Shown piece after piece: positions 1 to 8,652 of a stretch of DNA of 64,000 bases; within the stretch, counting starts at the first letter, position 1; the number at the start of each line of letters is the position of its first letter. Below the pieces are notes generated by a model. That model had not been told where the DNA came from. It ran no database searches and saw only the letters and a program-made list of their open reading frames with translations. Origin of the DNA: Paracoccus fontiphilus (GTDB lineage: Bacteria; Pseudomonadota; Alphaproteobacteria; Rhodobacterales; Rhodobacteraceae). Both the position numbers and the translations under genes were made by a program. The stretch is from the NCBI RefSeq assembly GCF_017356265.1, contig NZ_JAFNAW010000006.1:1-64000 (forward strand). The letters are read 5' to 3'.

Positions 1-476
1 AGGGCGGACTGCGCCGCCGTGCCGCCTTCGCGCAACTGCCGCACGCGCTGCAGGGTGGTCTGCGCCTGCGTCAGCGCGGCTTCGGCGCTGTCGATGGTGC
101 TTTGCGCCTGGCCGATGCCCGCCTCGGCCCGCAGGTATTCCGCCCGCGCCTGTTCAAGCTGCGCCGACAGCGTGTCGGTGGACAGCCGGGCCAGCACCTG
201 CCCCTTGGCGACAGTGTCGCCCGCCTCGGCCAGGATCTCGGTGATCTCGTAGCCCGAGACCTGCGGAAAGACCTGCACCTCCTGCCGGGCGACGATGGTG
301 CCGGACACGGGGATGCGGGCCTGGACCTCGGACCGGGTGGCGGATTCGACGGTGACAGAGGGCAGGCTGCGGACCGGCGCCTCGGATGCGGTGGCGGATT
401 CGTCGGCCGACACGGCCAGCGGCAGGGCAAGGACGAGAAGAAGAACGGAAAGGAAGCGCATGGGACAGCCTGCCAT
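1..476 (-). CDS. RND efflux system periplasmic adaptor subunit (HlyD/AcrA type), 3' part beyond window
   Basis: The visible 158 residues read as a membrane-fusion protein that would link an inner-membrane RND pump to an outer-membrane channel. An N-terminal signal peptide (hydrophobic residues about 7-22, then VSADES) is followed by a beta-barrel/lipoyl half with the typical GTIVARQEVQVFPQVSGYEI segment and then GDTVAKGQVLARL. A helical hairpin rich in A, Q and E begins after that. ATG at 476 gives MAGCPMRFLS; an in-frame ATG at 461 is equally possible. The gene runs off the left edge, so its partner permease should lie to the left. The family call is secure from the lipoyl motifs; the substrate cannot be told. 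Confidence 0.85.
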   Translation of the reverse strand, partial: MAGCPMRFLSVLLLVLALPLAVSADESATASEAPVRSLPSVTVESATRSEVQARIPVSGTIVARQEVQVFPQVSGYEITEILAEAGDTVAKGQVLARLSTDTLSAQLEQARAEYLRAEAGIGQAQSTIDSAEAALTQAQTTLQRVRQLREGGTAAQSA

Positions 477-539
477 GATGACCTGTCCGGCAACATAGGT
501 GCTGAAGCCATGGGCAACAACGCGCGCGTGACGTCGTGC

Positions 540-1310
540 CTAGAAGTTGACCGCGACGCCCGGCAGGTTCAGTTCTGCAACCAGGTCGCGCAGTTCCTGC
601 CGCGCGGCGATGTTGGACATGGACAACTGTTCGGTGCCGATGTCCTTCAGGTCCAGCAGGGTCAGGCCGCGCGGGAACAGTTCGCGGAAGATGACGCGTT
701 CGGAAAAGCCCGGCGCGACGCGAAAGCCGATGCGTTTCGACAGCGTCTCCAGCGCGCCGCCGACCTTGCGCTTGTTGTGCATCGCCTGGGTGCCCAGGCG
801 GTTGCGCAGCACCAGCCAGTCGATCGGCCCCGCCCCCGCCTGCGCCCGCATCTGCCGCGCGGACCAGACCATCTCGGCATAGATGGACGGTCCCAGGATC
901 TTGCCCTCGGGCGACAGGCGGGCCAGCAGGTCGAAATCCACGAAGCTGTCGTTCATCGGCGTGACCAGCGTGTCGGCCAGCGTGTGCGCCATCTGGCTGA
1001 GCTTCGTATGCGATCCGGGGCAGTCCAGCAGGATGAAGTCGCAGGTTCTTTCCAGCTGGGTCAGGGCCGGGGTCAGCGGGTCGCCGCCGTCGCCCATGGC
1101 GCCGATCACGGGCATGGGCAGGTCCAGCCCCTCGCGCCGGGCAAAGGCCTCGCGGTTTTCCAGGTAGCGGCCGAAGCTGCGCTGCCGCACGTCCAGATCC
1201 AGCCCGCCGACGCGGTGGCCCATGCGGACCAGGGCGGTCGCCACATGCATCGAGGTGGTGGACTTGCCGCTGCCACCCTTTTCGTTGCCCACAACGATGA
1301 TATGCGCCAC
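540..1310 (-). CDS. mipZ: Division-plane positioning ATPase MipZ
   Basis: ParA/MinD-family ATPase that forms a bipolar gradient in alphaproteobacteria and keeps FtsZ assembly at mid-cell by interacting with ParB at the poles. The 256-residue protein starts with a deviant Walker A, GNEKGGSGKST (residues 8-18, with signature Lys11 and Lys16). The switch I-like GLDLDVRQRS follows at about 36-45 and Walker B FILLDCPGS at 92-100. The text NEKGGSGKST and the VRQRSFGRYLENR stretch are characteristic of MipZ rather than of plasmid ParA. The start is a GTG at 1310 with AAGGGG upstream. It stands alone, divergent from the small gene at 1522. Confidence 0.95.
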   Translation of the reverse strand: MAHIIVVGNEKGGSGKSTTSMHVATALVRMGHRVGGLDLDVRQRSFGRYLENREAFARREGLDLPMPVIGAMGDGGDPLTPALTQLERTCDFILLDCPGSHTKLSQMAHTLADTLVTPMNDSFVDFDLLARLSPEGKILGPSIYAEMVWSARQMRAQAGAGPIDWLVLRNRLGTQAMHNKRKVGGALETLSKRIGFRVAPGFSERVIFRELFPRGLTLLDLKDIGTEQLSMSNIAARQELRDLVAELNLPGVAVNF

Positions 1311-1462
1311 GAAGCCGCCCCTTGCCGGTCCTTGTCCGCGCGAACGCTACTGAGGTCGCGGCGCGAAGGAAAGCGCCTGCACAAGGACGGGGCGCCGTTG
1401 ATGCGCCAAAGCCGCGCCCCTTGGACAAGGGATTTAATCACGACTGTGCAGCTAGATTTTTC

Positions 1463-1491
1463 TTGCGCGGAAAGCCCGGCTCTGCGCTAAT
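1463..1491 (+). promoter_or_regulatory. Possible sigma-70-type promoter for the small gene at 1522
   Basis: TTGCGC at 1463-1468 and GCTAAT at 1486-1491 are separated by 17 bases and lie about 30 bases before the gene. The match to consensus is only moderate, so this is a suggestion. Confidence 0.25.
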
Positions 1492-1521
1492 GCCCTTCAG
1501 CCGACCAGGGAGGACGCAGAC

Positions 1522-1797
1522 ATGACACCGAACTTCATCACCGGCCTTGTGCTGTCCACGCCCGCCGCCAGCATCGGCCCGGCCGCCCTTTGGATGGACG
1601 ACCTGCCCGTCCACCAGCCCGCCTATGCCACCATCACCATCGGCGCGCGCCAGCAGGCACAGGGGCCGGTTGTCCAGCACCTGCGCGACGGCCGCGTCAG
1701 CATCGAGGCGGGCGGTCGCATCCTGACCGGCCACCGGGTGACGCCAAGGCCCGCCGCCCGCAGCCTTTGGGCACGGATCAGCGGGCGGCCGGCCTAG
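1522..1797 (+). CDS. Small hypothetical protein (91 aa)
   Basis: I do not recognise a family. The 91-residue product begins MTPNFITGLV and has no clear membrane span; it is Ala/Arg-rich with a basic C-terminal end (RPAARSLWARISGRPA). Evidence for a real gene is a good ribosome binding site (GGGAGG at 1508-1513, 8 bases before the ATG), its position in the divergent gap after mipZ, and a stop codon that meets the end of the convergent EamA gene with a 4-base overlap. It could still be a chance ORF in GC-rich DNA. Confidence 0.5.
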   Translation: MTPNFITGLVLSTPAASIGPAALWMDDLPVHQPAYATITIGARQQAQGPVVQHLRDGRVSIEAGGRILTGHRVTPRPAARSLWARISGRPA

Positions 1798-2696
1798 CGC
1801 GCGGGCTCGTCCGACTTCAGCAGCAGCGCCAGGGCGCCAAGCGTGGCAAGGATGCCCGGCAGCAGGACCGGGCCGGGCATTCCCCGGCCCAGCGCGGCTT
1901 CCAGCGCGATCACCCAGAGCGGGGTCAGGTAGGTATAGGCCATGACCTTGGCCGAGGGCAGGCGCAGTGCGGCATATTGCACCAGCATGGTGGTGAAGGC
2001 GCTGGCGAAGATCGCGACATAGAAGATCGTGATCCAGACGATGGCGGGCAGCGTCCCCCATGCGGTTGCCGTCAGCGCGCCCCAGCCCCAGGCCGCTGTC
2101 AGCATCCCGCCCGCAACCAGCGTCCCCAGGCTGGAGATCAGCGGCCCCTCGCCCCGGTTCAGCCTGCGGACCAGCGGCGTGTAAAGCGCGTGCAGCGCGC
2201 AGCCGACGAAATAGATCGCCTCGCCCCGCCCGATCTCCATCCCCGCCAGGGCGCCGAGATCGCCGCGAAAGATCACCCACAGCGCCCCGGCCCCGCCAAG
2301 CGCCAGCGCCGCCGCCAGATGGCCCGTCATGCGCTGGCGCAGAAGCAGCCAGCCGAACCCCGCCGCCATGATTGGCGTCAAGGTGAAGACCGCGCTGGCG
2401 GCAACGGCCGGGGCGGTCTTCAGCCCTTCGAACATCAGCACGAAATATCCGGCAAAGGCCGCGCCCAGCAGAAGGTATCGCCAAGGCGCCTGCAACAGCG
2501 CCCGCGGCCTGCCGCGCGACGGCGCCAGAAGCGCGATCCCCGCCAGCACGCCCGCCGCGATGACAAAGCGGGCAACCGTGATCGCGGCCGGGTCGATCAG
2601 GTTCGCGGCCCGCACGCCCAGCGAAAACGATCCCGCGACCAGGGCCGAGAACAGCCCCATCGCCGCATGGCCGCGCAGCGCCTCGGTTCGGTTCAC
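1794..2696 (-). CDS. EamA/DMT-family inner-membrane transporter
   Basis: The 300-residue protein has about ten hydrophobic segments arranged as two EamA repeats, the usual layout of drug/metabolite transporters that export small metabolites. The second repeat ends with AYTYLTPLWVIALEAALG, a typical EamA signature. I place the start at the GTG at 2696, which overlaps the TGA of the upstream gene as GTGA; this gives the normal family length, whereas reading further upstream would run through the neighbouring gene. It is translationally coupled to the AhpD-like gene. The substrate is unknown. Confidence 0.85.
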   Translation of the reverse strand: MNRTEALRGHAAMGLFSALVAGSFSLGVRAANLIDPAAITVARFVIAAGVLAGIALLAPSRGRPRALLQAPWRYLLLGAAFAGYFVLMFEGLKTAPAVAASAVFTLTPIMAAGFGWLLLRQRMTGHLAAALALGGAGALWVIFRGDLGALAGMEIGRGEAIYFVGCALHALYTPLVRRLNRGEGPLISSLGTLVAGGMLTAAWGWGALTATAWGTLPAIVWITIFYVAIFASAFTTMLVQYAALRLPSAKVMAYTYLTPLWVIALEAALGRGMPGPVLLPGILATLGALALLLKSDEPAR

Positions 2697-3277
2697 TGCA
2701 AGCCCGGCACCTGGCGGCCCAGCATGTAGAATTCGTCGTTGGCCCGGAAGTCCCCGGCATTCGCCATGCGGTTCGACATGCCGAAAAAGGCTGCGATCGC
2801 GCCGATGTCCCAGATCTCGTTGATGTTGAAGCCCGCGTCGCGCAGGGCCTGGTGGTCGGCATCGCCGATCCGATGGGCCTCCAGCGTGACCTTTTCCGCA
2901 TAGGCCAGCATGGCGCGCTGCCTGTCCGTCAGGTCGGCCTTGCGCCAGTTGACCGCCACCTGGTCCGCGATCAGCGCGTTCTTGGCCCGGATGCGCAGGA
3001 TGGCGCCATGGGCCACCACGCAATACTGGCAGTTGTTGAGCCCGCTGACCGCGACCACGATCATCTCGCGCTCGGCCTTGGACAGGCCCTCGTCCTTGTC
3101 CATCAGCGCCTGATGATAGGCGAAGAAGGCACGGAATTCGTCGGGGCGGTGGGCCAGGGCCAGGAACACGTTCGGCACGAAGCCGGATTTCTCGGCCACC
3201 TTGGCGATGGCGTCCTGCATGTCCTGCGGCAGGGTTTCAAGATCGGGCACCGCGAAGCGGCTGATGGGATGGGTCAT
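2693..3277 (-). CDS. Peroxidase-related protein, AhpD/carboxymuconolactone decarboxylase-like
   Basis: A 194-residue all-helical protein of the 'uncharacterised peroxidase-related enzyme' group. It carries the AhpD-type redox motif Cys83-Gln-Tyr-Cys86 followed by His90 (NNCQYCVVAHG). Members of the superfamily reduce peroxides or act as thiol-disulfide adaptors; the actual substrate is not known. The C-terminal half (DIGAIAAFFGMSNRMAN) is typical of the subgroup. Its stop overlaps the start of the downstream transporter, so the two are probably one transcript. It lies convergent-free, downstream of the LysR gene on the same strand. Confidence 0.85.
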   Translation of the reverse strand: MTHPISRFAVPDLETLPQDMQDAIAKVAEKSGFVPNVFLALAHRPDEFRAFFAYHQALMDKDEGLSKAEREMIVVAVSGLNNCQYCVVAHGAILRIRAKNALIADQVAVNWRKADLTDRQRAMLAYAEKVTLEAHRIGDADHQALRDAGFNINEIWDIGAIAAFFGMSNRMANAGDFRANDEFYMLGRQVPGLQ

Positions 3278-3331
3278 GACGGGTCCTCCTGCGGCGCAGA
3301 TTGGCCGACCGTGTGCACGGAGTGAAGGGGG

Positions 3332-4177
3332 TCATTCGCCCCGCAGCGCGGCCACGACGGCCTGCACCTTGGGCGTGCGGTGCAGATCGACATGCGTGAC
3401 CAGCCACAGCCGCGATTCCCATTCGGGCAGGGCCATCACCTCGACCAAGCCTTCGGCGCGGGATGGCGACAGGGGGCCGATGGCGAGGCCCGCGCGGATG
3501 ACGGCCTCGCGCGCGGCTTCGTCATTGGCGGTCAGGACGATCTGCGTCGGATCGACCCGTTCGCGCATCCAGACCATCAGCGGCGCGTTGCGGGCCTGCG
3601 GCCCCAGCAGCGCCAGCCTGTGCCCGTCAATGCCCGATACCGGCCCATGGGCGGCGATATAGGCGGGCGAGGCATAGATCGGATGGCGCACCGTGCCCAT
3701 GGGCCGGACGACATAGTCGGGCTCGGTCGGCTGGCTGCCCGCGCGGATCGCCACATGCGCCTCGCCCGCGTCCAGGCGGAACAGGCGCACGTCGGTGACA
3801 TAGTTCAGCCGCAATCCCGGATGCTGGCGCATCAGCCGGACCAGCCGGGGCATGACCACGTCCGAGAGTTCCGGCAGCGAGGTCACGACCAGCTCCCCCT
3901 CGATCCGGTCGCTGCCGCCCACGATCTGCGCGGCCAGTTGGGCGAAGCGTTCGTCGGCATCACCCGCGACCTTCAGCATGGCCTGCCCGGCCTCGGTCAG
4001 GGCATAGCCGCGGGGATGGCGCTGGAACAGCTTGACGCCAAGCTGCCCTTCCAGCCCGTCGATGCGGCGGATGACGGTGGCGTGGTGGACGCCCAGCGTC
4101 TCGGCCGCCGCGCTGACGGTGCCGGATCGCGCCACGGCAAGCGCGATGCGAAGGTCGTCCCAACTCTCGATGCTCAT
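3332..4177 (-). CDS. LysR-family transcriptional regulator
   Basis: A 281-residue LysR-type regulator. The winged helix-turn-helix lies at about residues 5-62 (SGTVSAAAETLGVHHATVIRRIDGLE), followed by a linker helix and a periplasmic-binding-protein-like effector domain. I chose the ATG at 4177 over the one at 4183 because a GGAG sits at the right distance only for 4177. It is divergent from the azoreductase gene across a ~100-base gap, the usual arrangement for a LysR regulator and its target, so it probably controls azoR in response to an unknown electrophile or quinone. That regulatory link is inference. Confidence 0.88.
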   Translation of the reverse strand: MSIESWDDLRIALAVARSGTVSAAAETLGVHHATVIRRIDGLEGQLGVKLFQRHPRGYALTEAGQAMLKVAGDADERFAQLAAQIVGGSDRIEGELVVTSLPELSDVVMPRLVRLMRQHPGLRLNYVTDVRLFRLDAGEAHVAIRAGSQPTEPDYVVRPMGTVRHPIYASPAYIAAHGPVSGIDGHRLALLGPQARNAPLMVWMRERVDPTQIVLTANDEAAREAVIRAGLAIGPLSPSRAEGLVEVMALPEWESRLWLVTHVDLHRTPKVQAVVAALRGE

Positions 4178-4276
4178 GTGCATCTCCGCACAGATGATGC
4201 GCGCTTATCGCCATTATGTTCGGCGAGGCATAGGCCTAAATCATGCGCAACGCCCCATTCCGAACGGACTTCGACC
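4178..4276. promoter_or_regulatory. Divergent LysR/azoR control region
   Basis: This 99-base gap must hold both promoters. It contains two dyads: CATCT (4181-4185) with AGATG (4192-4196), and the palindrome TAGGCCTA near 4233. Either could be the LysR box, but neither is proven. Confidence 0.4.
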
Positions 4277-4864
4277 ATGAACATCCTGCATATCGACAGC
4301 GCGATCACCGGCGACGCCTCGGTGTCGCGCAAGCTGACCGCCGACATCGTGGCCAAGCTGACCGCCACCAACCCCGACGCCACCGTCACCTATCGCGACC
4401 TGAACGAGGGGGTGCCCGCCATCGACACCGACTGGTTCGCCGCCGTCCGCATGGCACCCGCGAACCCGACGCCGGAACAGCAGGCCATCGTCGCCACCTC
4501 GGACGCCTACCTGGCCGAGGTTCAGGCAGCGGATGTGCTGGTGATCGGCCTGCCCATCTACAACTTCACGCTGACCGCGCAGTTGAAGAACTGGCTGGAC
4601 CAGATCGCCCGCGCGGGCAAAAGCTTCCGCTATACCGCCGAAGGCCCCGAGGGCCTGCTGAAGGGCAAGCGCGCCATCATCGGCTATGCCGCCGCGGGCA
4701 CGCCCTTCGGATCGGATATCGATTTCGCGTCAAGCTATCTGCGCCACATGCTGGGCTTCATCGGCATCACCGATGTCGAGTTCGTGGCCGCCGACCGCCT
4801 GGCCATGGACCGCGAGGCGGGCCTTGCCCGCGCCCAGGAGGCGCTGGAAAAGCTGGCCGCCTGA
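4277..4864 (+). CDS. azoR: FMN-dependent NADH-azoreductase / quinone reductase
   Basis: A 195-residue flavodoxin-like protein that would reduce azo compounds and quinones by two-electron transfer from NAD(P)H. The N-terminal MNILHIDSAITGDASVSRKL is the FMN phosphate loop. LPIYNFTLTAQLKNWLDQ (about 92-109) is the AzoR signature that stacks on the isoalloxazine ring. Length matches the family. The gene ends just before a strong terminator at 4887-4917 and is probably monocistronic. A role in defence against electrophiles is family knowledge, and control by the adjacent LysR is inferred from the divergent layout. Confidence 0.92.
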   Translation: MNILHIDSAITGDASVSRKLTADIVAKLTATNPDATVTYRDLNEGVPAIDTDWFAAVRMAPANPTPEQQAIVATSDAYLAEVQAADVLVIGLPIYNFTLTAQLKNWLDQIARAGKSFRYTAEGPEGLLKGKRAIIGYAAAGTPFGSDIDFASSYLRHMLGFIGITDVEFVAADRLAMDREAGLARAQEALEKLAA

Positions 4865-4886
4865 TCCCGTTATTGTAATGAGTGTG

Positions 4887-4917
4887 ACGGCCCGCGTTGA
4901 CTCGCGGGCCGTTTTTT
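4887..4917 (+). terminator. Rho-independent terminator of azoR
   Basis: A perfect 10-bp stem (ACGGCCCGCG at 4887-4896 with CGCGGGCCGT at 4903-4912), a 6-base loop and a run of six T at 4912-4917, 23 bases after the azoR stop. Confidence 0.92.
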
Positions 4918-4936
4918 CGTATCAGCCCCCGGATTC

Positions 4937-5009
4937 CCGGAAGGATTGGCCTTCCGGTCCCCGTCCATTGCGGGGATCGCCCCCCGTCAGCGCGTCGCGC
5001 CCACGGGGG
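4937..5009 (+). promoter_or_regulatory. ffh leader with three consecutive inverted repeats
   Basis: Between the azoR terminator and ffh there are three hairpins in a row: CCGGAAGG/CCTTCCGG (4937-4944 and 4950-4957), CCCCG/CGGGG (4959-4963 and 4971-4975) and CCCCCGT/ACGGGGG (4981-4987 and 5003-5009). The AAGGAGG ribosome binding site of ffh at about 5029 lies outside them. They could be a leader RNA structure; no known riboswitch was recognised. Confidence 0.5.
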
Positions 5010-5041
5010 CCGCACTGTTTTGGACCCAAGGAGGCCCGGCG

Positions 5042-6538
5042 ATGTTCGAGAACCTTTCCGACCGTTTGGGCGGCGTCTTCGACCGGCTGACCAAGCAGGG
5101 CGCCCTGACCGAGGACGACGTCACCGCCGCCATGCGCGAGGTCCGCGTGGCGCTGCTGGAAGCCGACGTCTCGCTGCCGGTGGCGCGCAACTTCGTCAAG
5201 GCGGTCACGTCCAAGGCCACCGGATCGGCCGTCACCAAGTCGATCACCCCCGGCCAGCAGGTCGTCAAGATCGTCCATGACGAGCTGATCAAGGTCCTGC
5301 AGGGCGAGGATGCGCCCGACGCCCTGCGCATCGACAATCCGCCCGCGCCGATCCTGATGGTCGGCCTCCAGGGCTCGGGGAAAACCACCACCACGGCCAA
5401 GCTGGCCCTGCGCCTGAAGGACCGCGAGAAGAAGCGCGTGCTAATGGCCTCGCTCGACACCAACCGCCCGGCGGCGATGGAGCAGTTGGCGATCTTGGGC
5501 AGCCAGATCGGCGTCGATACCCTGCCCATCGTTCCGGGCCAGTCCGCCACGCAGATCGCCAGCCGCGCCAAGCAGCAGGCATCGCTTGGCGGCTATGACG
5601 TGGTGATGCTGGATACCGCCGGCCGGCTGCACATCGACCAGCAGTTGATGGACGAGGTCCAGGCCGTCCGCGACATCGCCCAGCCGCGCGAGACGCTGCT
5701 GGTGGTCGACGGCCTGACCGGCCAGGACGCGGTGAACGTCGCGACCGAGTTCGACGCCAAGGTCGGCGTCTCGGGCGTGGTGCTGACGCGGATGGATGGC
5801 GACGGGCGCGGCGGTGCCGCGCTGTCGATGCGCGCGATCACCGGGAAGCCGATCCGCTTCGTGGGTCTTGGCGAAAAGATGGACGCGCTGGAAACCTTTG
5901 ACGCGCAGCGTGTCGCGGGCCGCATCCTGGGCATGGGCGACATCGTGGCCCTGGTCGAGAAGGCCCAGCAGGTGCTGGAGGTCGAGCAGGCCGAGCGCAT
6001 GATGAAGCGCTTCCAGAAGGGTCTGTTCAACATGAACGACCTCAAGGGCCAGCTTGAGCAGATGCAGAAGATGGGCGGGATGCAGTCCATCATGGGCATG
6101 ATGCCCGGCATGCAGAAAATGGCCAAGCAGGCCGAAGCCGCAGGCATGGACGACAAGGCGATCAGCCGCCAGATCGCGCTGATCAATTCCATGACGAAAA
6201 AGGAACGCGCCAACCCCGACATGCTGCAGGCCAGCCGCAAGAAGCGGATCGCGGCGGGCGCGGGCATGGACGTGTCGGAACTGAACAAGCTTCTGAAGAT
6301 GCAGAAGCAGATGGCCGACACGATGAAGAAGCTGGGCAAGATGGGCAAGGGCGGGATGCTGAAGCAGGCCATGCGCGCCATGACCGGCAAGGGCGGCGGG
6401 CTGCCCGACCTAGAGAATTTCGATCCCGCCAAGATGGCCGAGGCGCAGAAGATGCTGTCCGATCCCAAGGGCCTCGGCGGCCAGTTGGGCAAGGCCGGGC
6501 TGCCGGGCGGCTTGTCGGGGCTGTTCGGGAAGAAATGA
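5042..6538 (+). CDS. ffh: Signal recognition particle protein Ffh (SRP54)
   Basis: GTPase that binds signal sequences on ribosomes together with 4.5S RNA and delivers them to FtsY at the inner membrane. The 498-residue protein has an N-terminal helical bundle (1-90), a G domain with GLQGSGKT at 108-115 and the DTAGR motif near 190, and a Met-rich M domain from about 300 (for example [20 protein letters not shown]). The M domain has the SRP RNA-binding basic stretch [12 protein letters not shown]. The Gly/Lys-rich tail makes it longer than the E. coli protein, as is usual in this family. A strong AAGGAGG precedes the ATG. The stop overlaps the following chorismate mutase gene. Confidence 0.97.
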   Translation: MFENLSDRLGGVFDRLTKQGALTEDDVTAAMREVRVALLEADVSLPVARNFVKAVTSKATGSAVTKSITPGQQVVKIVHDELIKVLQGEDAPDALRIDNPPAPILMVGLQGSGKTTTTAKLALRLKDREKKRVLMASLDTNRPAAMEQLAILGSQIGVDTLPIVPGQSATQIASRAKQQASLGGYDVVMLDTAGRLHIDQQLMDEVQAVRDIAQPRETLLVVDGLTGQDAVNVATEFDAKVGVSGVVLTRMDGDGRGGAALSMRAITGKPIRFVGLGEKMDALETFDAQRVAGRILGMGDIVALVEKAQQVLEVEQAERMMKRFQKGLFNMNDLKGQLEQMQKMGGMQSIMGMMPGMQKMAKQAEAAGMDDKAISRQIALINSMTKKERANPDMLQASRKKRIAAGAGMDVSELNKLLKMQKQMADTMKKLGKMGKGGMLKQAMRAMTGKGGGLPDLENFDPAKMAEAQKMLSDPKGLGGQLGKAGLPGGLSGLFGKK

Positions 6539-6843
6539 TGGACACCGCACCCGATCCCACCGCCCGCGCCGCGGCCCTGCTGCGCGACCACCGCGCCAGC
6601 ATCGACCGGCTGGACGCGATCCTGGTCTATACGCTGGCCGAACGCTTCAAGCACACCCAAGCCGTCGGCCGCCTCAAGGCCGAACACGATCTTCCGCCGT
6701 CCGATCCCGCCCGCGAAGCGCAGCAGATCGAACGGCTGGAACGCCTCGCGCGCGAGGCCGACCTGGACCCGGAATTCGCGCGCAAATTCCTGAACTTCGT
6801 GATCGCCGAAGTGATCCGGCATCACGAAACCTTTCAATCCTAG
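6535..6843 (+). CDS. Chorismate mutase (AroQ type), first of two in the window
   Basis: A 102-residue all-helical AroQ-type protein predicted to convert chorismate to prephenate for Phe/Tyr synthesis. Expected catalytic positions are visible: Arg in [10 protein letters not shown], Arg/Lys in [18 protein letters not shown], and the acidic/Arg helix [13 protein letters not shown]. The C-terminal helix [11 protein letters not shown] completes the fold. The ATG overlaps the ffh stop (ATGA), so it is coupled to ffh, and rpsP follows 38 bases later. A chorismate mutase in this translation/secretion operon is typical of Rhodobacteraceae as far as I know; why it sits there is unclear. Confidence 0.85.
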   Translation: MMDTAPDPTARAAALLRDHRASIDRLDAILVYTLAERFKHTQAVGRLKAEHDLPPSDPAREAQQIERLERLAREADLDPEFARKFLNFVIAEVIRHHETFQS

Positions 6844-6881
6844 GGGCGCAGCCCCTCCACGCCATTACAAGGAGAATACCA

Positions 6882-7238
6882 ATGGCAACGAAAATCCGTC
6901 TGGCCCGTGGCGGCAGCAAGAAGCGCCCGCATTACGCCATCGTCGTGTCCGATTCGCGGATGCCGCGCGACGGCCGCTTCCTGGAAAAGCTGGGCACCTA
7001 CAACCCGCTGCTGGCCAAGGACAGCGAAGACCGCATCAAGCTGGATCTGGACCGCGCCAAGCATTGGCTGGACCAGGGCGCGCAGCCGACCGACCGCGTG
7101 GCCCGCTTCCTGGAAGCCGCAGGGGTCCGCGAAAAGGCCACCCGCGCCAACATGAAGAAGGCCGAGCCGGGCAAGAAAGCCACGGCCCGCGCCGCCGAAA
7201 AGGCCGCAAAAGCCGCTGCCCCGGCCGACGCGGAATAA
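6882..7238 (+). CDS. rpsP: 30S ribosomal protein S16
   Basis: Small-subunit protein needed for 30S assembly. The first ~85 residues ([33 protein letters not shown] and ERVARFL-type end) are canonical S16. A tail of about 30 residues rich in Lys and Ala ([21 protein letters not shown]) extends it to 118, longer than the 82 residues in E. coli. AAGGAG lies 8 bases before the ATG. A small hairpin GGGGC/GCCCC at 6843-6855 just precedes it. It is followed by an intrinsic terminator at 7246-7269, before rimM. Confidence 0.97.
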   Translation: MATKIRLARGGSKKRPHYAIVVSDSRMPRDGRFLEKLGTYNPLLAKDSEDRIKLDLDRAKHWLDQGAQPTDRVARFLEAAGVREKATRANMKKAEPGKKATARAAEKAAKAAAPADAE

Positions 7239-7245
7239 TCAAGAC

Positions 7246-7269
7246 GGGCGGGGGCAACCCCGCCCTTTT
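7246..7269 (+). terminator. Intrinsic terminator between rpsP and rimM
   Basis: A perfect 8-bp stem (GGGCGGGG at 7246-7253 with CCCCGCCC at 7258-7265), loop GCAA, then four T. It lies inside the operon, so it probably acts as a partial terminator that lowers rimM-trmD expression relative to S16. That role is inferred. Confidence 0.7.
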
Positions 7270-7286
7270 CGTCCCAAGGGGGCCGC

Positions 7287-7787
7287 ATGTCACAAGACCG
7301 CATCTGCGTGGGCGCGATCGCCGGGGCCTTCGGGGTTGGGGGCGAGGTGCGGCTGAAAAGCTTCTGCACCGAGCCTGCGGACATCGCCAGATACACTCCC
7401 CTGACCACCGAGGACGGCAAGCGCAGCTTTTCCGTCAAGCTGACCCGCCCCGTCACCGGCGGCCTTGGCGCGCGCCTGTCGGGCGTCGCCACCCGCGAGG
7501 ACGCGGAAGCCCTCAAGGGCGTCACCCTCTGGGCGCCGCGATCCGCCCTGCCCTCGCTTCCCGATGATGAATTCTACCACGCCGACCTGATCGGGCTGGA
7601 GGTCGTCGATACCGGCGGCGCCGTCCTCGGCCGGGTCCGCGCGATTTTCGACCATGGCGCGGGCGACATCCTCGAGGTCGTGGGCGGCAAGGACGTCCTG
7701 CTTCTGCCCTTCACCCGCGAAGCGGTCCCGACTGTCGATCTGACGGCGAAGCGCATCGTTGCCGATCCCCCCGCCACCGATGAGTGA
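7287..7787 (+). CDS. rimM: Ribosome maturation factor RimM
   Basis: Assembly factor that binds S19 and helps mature the 30S head. The 166-residue protein shows the N-terminal RimM barrel ([22 protein letters not shown]) and the C-terminal PRC-barrel ([32 protein letters not shown], then [13 protein letters not shown]). It begins with a GGGGG-type ribosome site 5' of ATG 7287. The end overlaps the start of trmD by 8 bases, so the two are translationally coupled. Confidence 0.95.
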   Translation: MSQDRICVGAIAGAFGVGGEVRLKSFCTEPADIARYTPLTTEDGKRSFSVKLTRPVTGGLGARLSGVATREDAEALKGVTLWAPRSALPSLPDDEFYHADLIGLEVVDTGGAVLGRVRAIFDHGAGDILEVVGGKDVLLLPFTREAVPTVDLTAKRIVADPPATDE

Positions 7788-8652
7788 CCAGCCCAAGTCC
7801 CATGGCCGCCTGTCCATCACCGCCAGCCTGCGGCCGCGCGAGTTGATGGCCGAACCGCAGGTGCAGGGCGCCTGGACCGCCAGCATCGTTACCCTGTTCC
7901 CCGAAGCCTTTCCCGGCATCCTGGGCCTGTCCCTGACCGGCAAGGCGCTTGCTCAGGGTCTGTGGAACCTGCGCACCATTCCCCTGCGCGACTTCGGCAT
8001 CGGCAGACACCGCAATGTCGATGACACGCCTGCGGGCGGCGGCGCGGGCATGGTGATCCGCGCCGACGTGATGGACGCAGCATTGCGCGAGGCCCGCCAG
8101 GGCCCGCCCCGCCCGGTGATCTACATGTCCCCGCGCGGGGCGCCGCTGACGCAGTCCCGCGCCCGCGATCTGGCGCAGGGCAACGGCGTCACCCTGATCT
8201 GCGGCCGATTCGAAGGCGTGGACCAGCGCGTCCTGGATGCCCACGCCGTTGAGGAGATCAGCATCGGCGACTATGTCCTGACGGGCGGAGAGATCGCCGC
8301 TCAGGTCTTGATCGACGCGACGGTTCGCCTTATACCGCGCGTGCTGGGGAATCACGACTCTCTGGCCGAGGAATCCTTTTCCATCGGCAACAGGGGGCTG
8401 CTGGAGGCCCCCCAGTTCACAAAGCCCGCCCAATGGGAAGGCCGCGAGATACCCGAGGTTCTGCTGTCGGGCAATCACGCGGCCATTCATCGTTGGAGGG
8501 CCGGTGAGGCCGAAAGGCTGACAAAGCAACGCCGCCCCGACCTGTGGCGGGCATACCAGGACGGTATGGACCCGGCAAAGGACCGACAGCTCTCGGGCGC
8601 ATCAGACCAATCGGGGAACCGCCCCGAGCATGACAAGGAACCCAGGCGATGA
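7780..8652 (+). CDS. trmD: tRNA (guanine37-N1)-methyltransferase TrmD
   Basis: SPOUT methyltransferase that makes m1G37 next to the anticodon and so prevents +1 frameshifting. The trefoil-knot SAM site is recognisable as [20 protein letters not shown] followed by [12 protein letters not shown]. Start chosen at ATG 7780 (MSDQPKSHG), which overlaps the rimM stop. The resulting 290 residues are about 35 longer than E. coli TrmD because of an N-terminal extension before [14 protein letters not shown] and a polar tail. Its stop overlaps the rplS start as ATGA. Confidence 0.95.
   Translation: MSDQPKSHGRLSITASLRPRELMAEPQVQGAWTASIVTLFPEAFPGILGLSLTGKALAQGLWNLRTIPLRDFGIGRHRNVDDTPAGGGAGMVIRADVMDAALREARQGPPRPVIYMSPRGAPLTQSRARDLAQGNGVTLICGRFEGVDQRVLDAHAVEEISIGDYVLTGGEIAAQVLIDATVRLIPRVLGNHDSLAEESFSIGNRGLLEAPQFTKPAQWEGREIPEVLLSGNHAAIHRWRAGEAERLTKQRRPDLWRAYQDGMDPAKDRQLSGASDQSGNRPEHDKEPRR

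Noticed and set aside
4921-5040. Possible 4.5S SRP RNA gene before ffh
   Set aside because: Hairpins are present but the conserved GGAAGCAGCC-type tetraloop domain of SRP RNA is missing.
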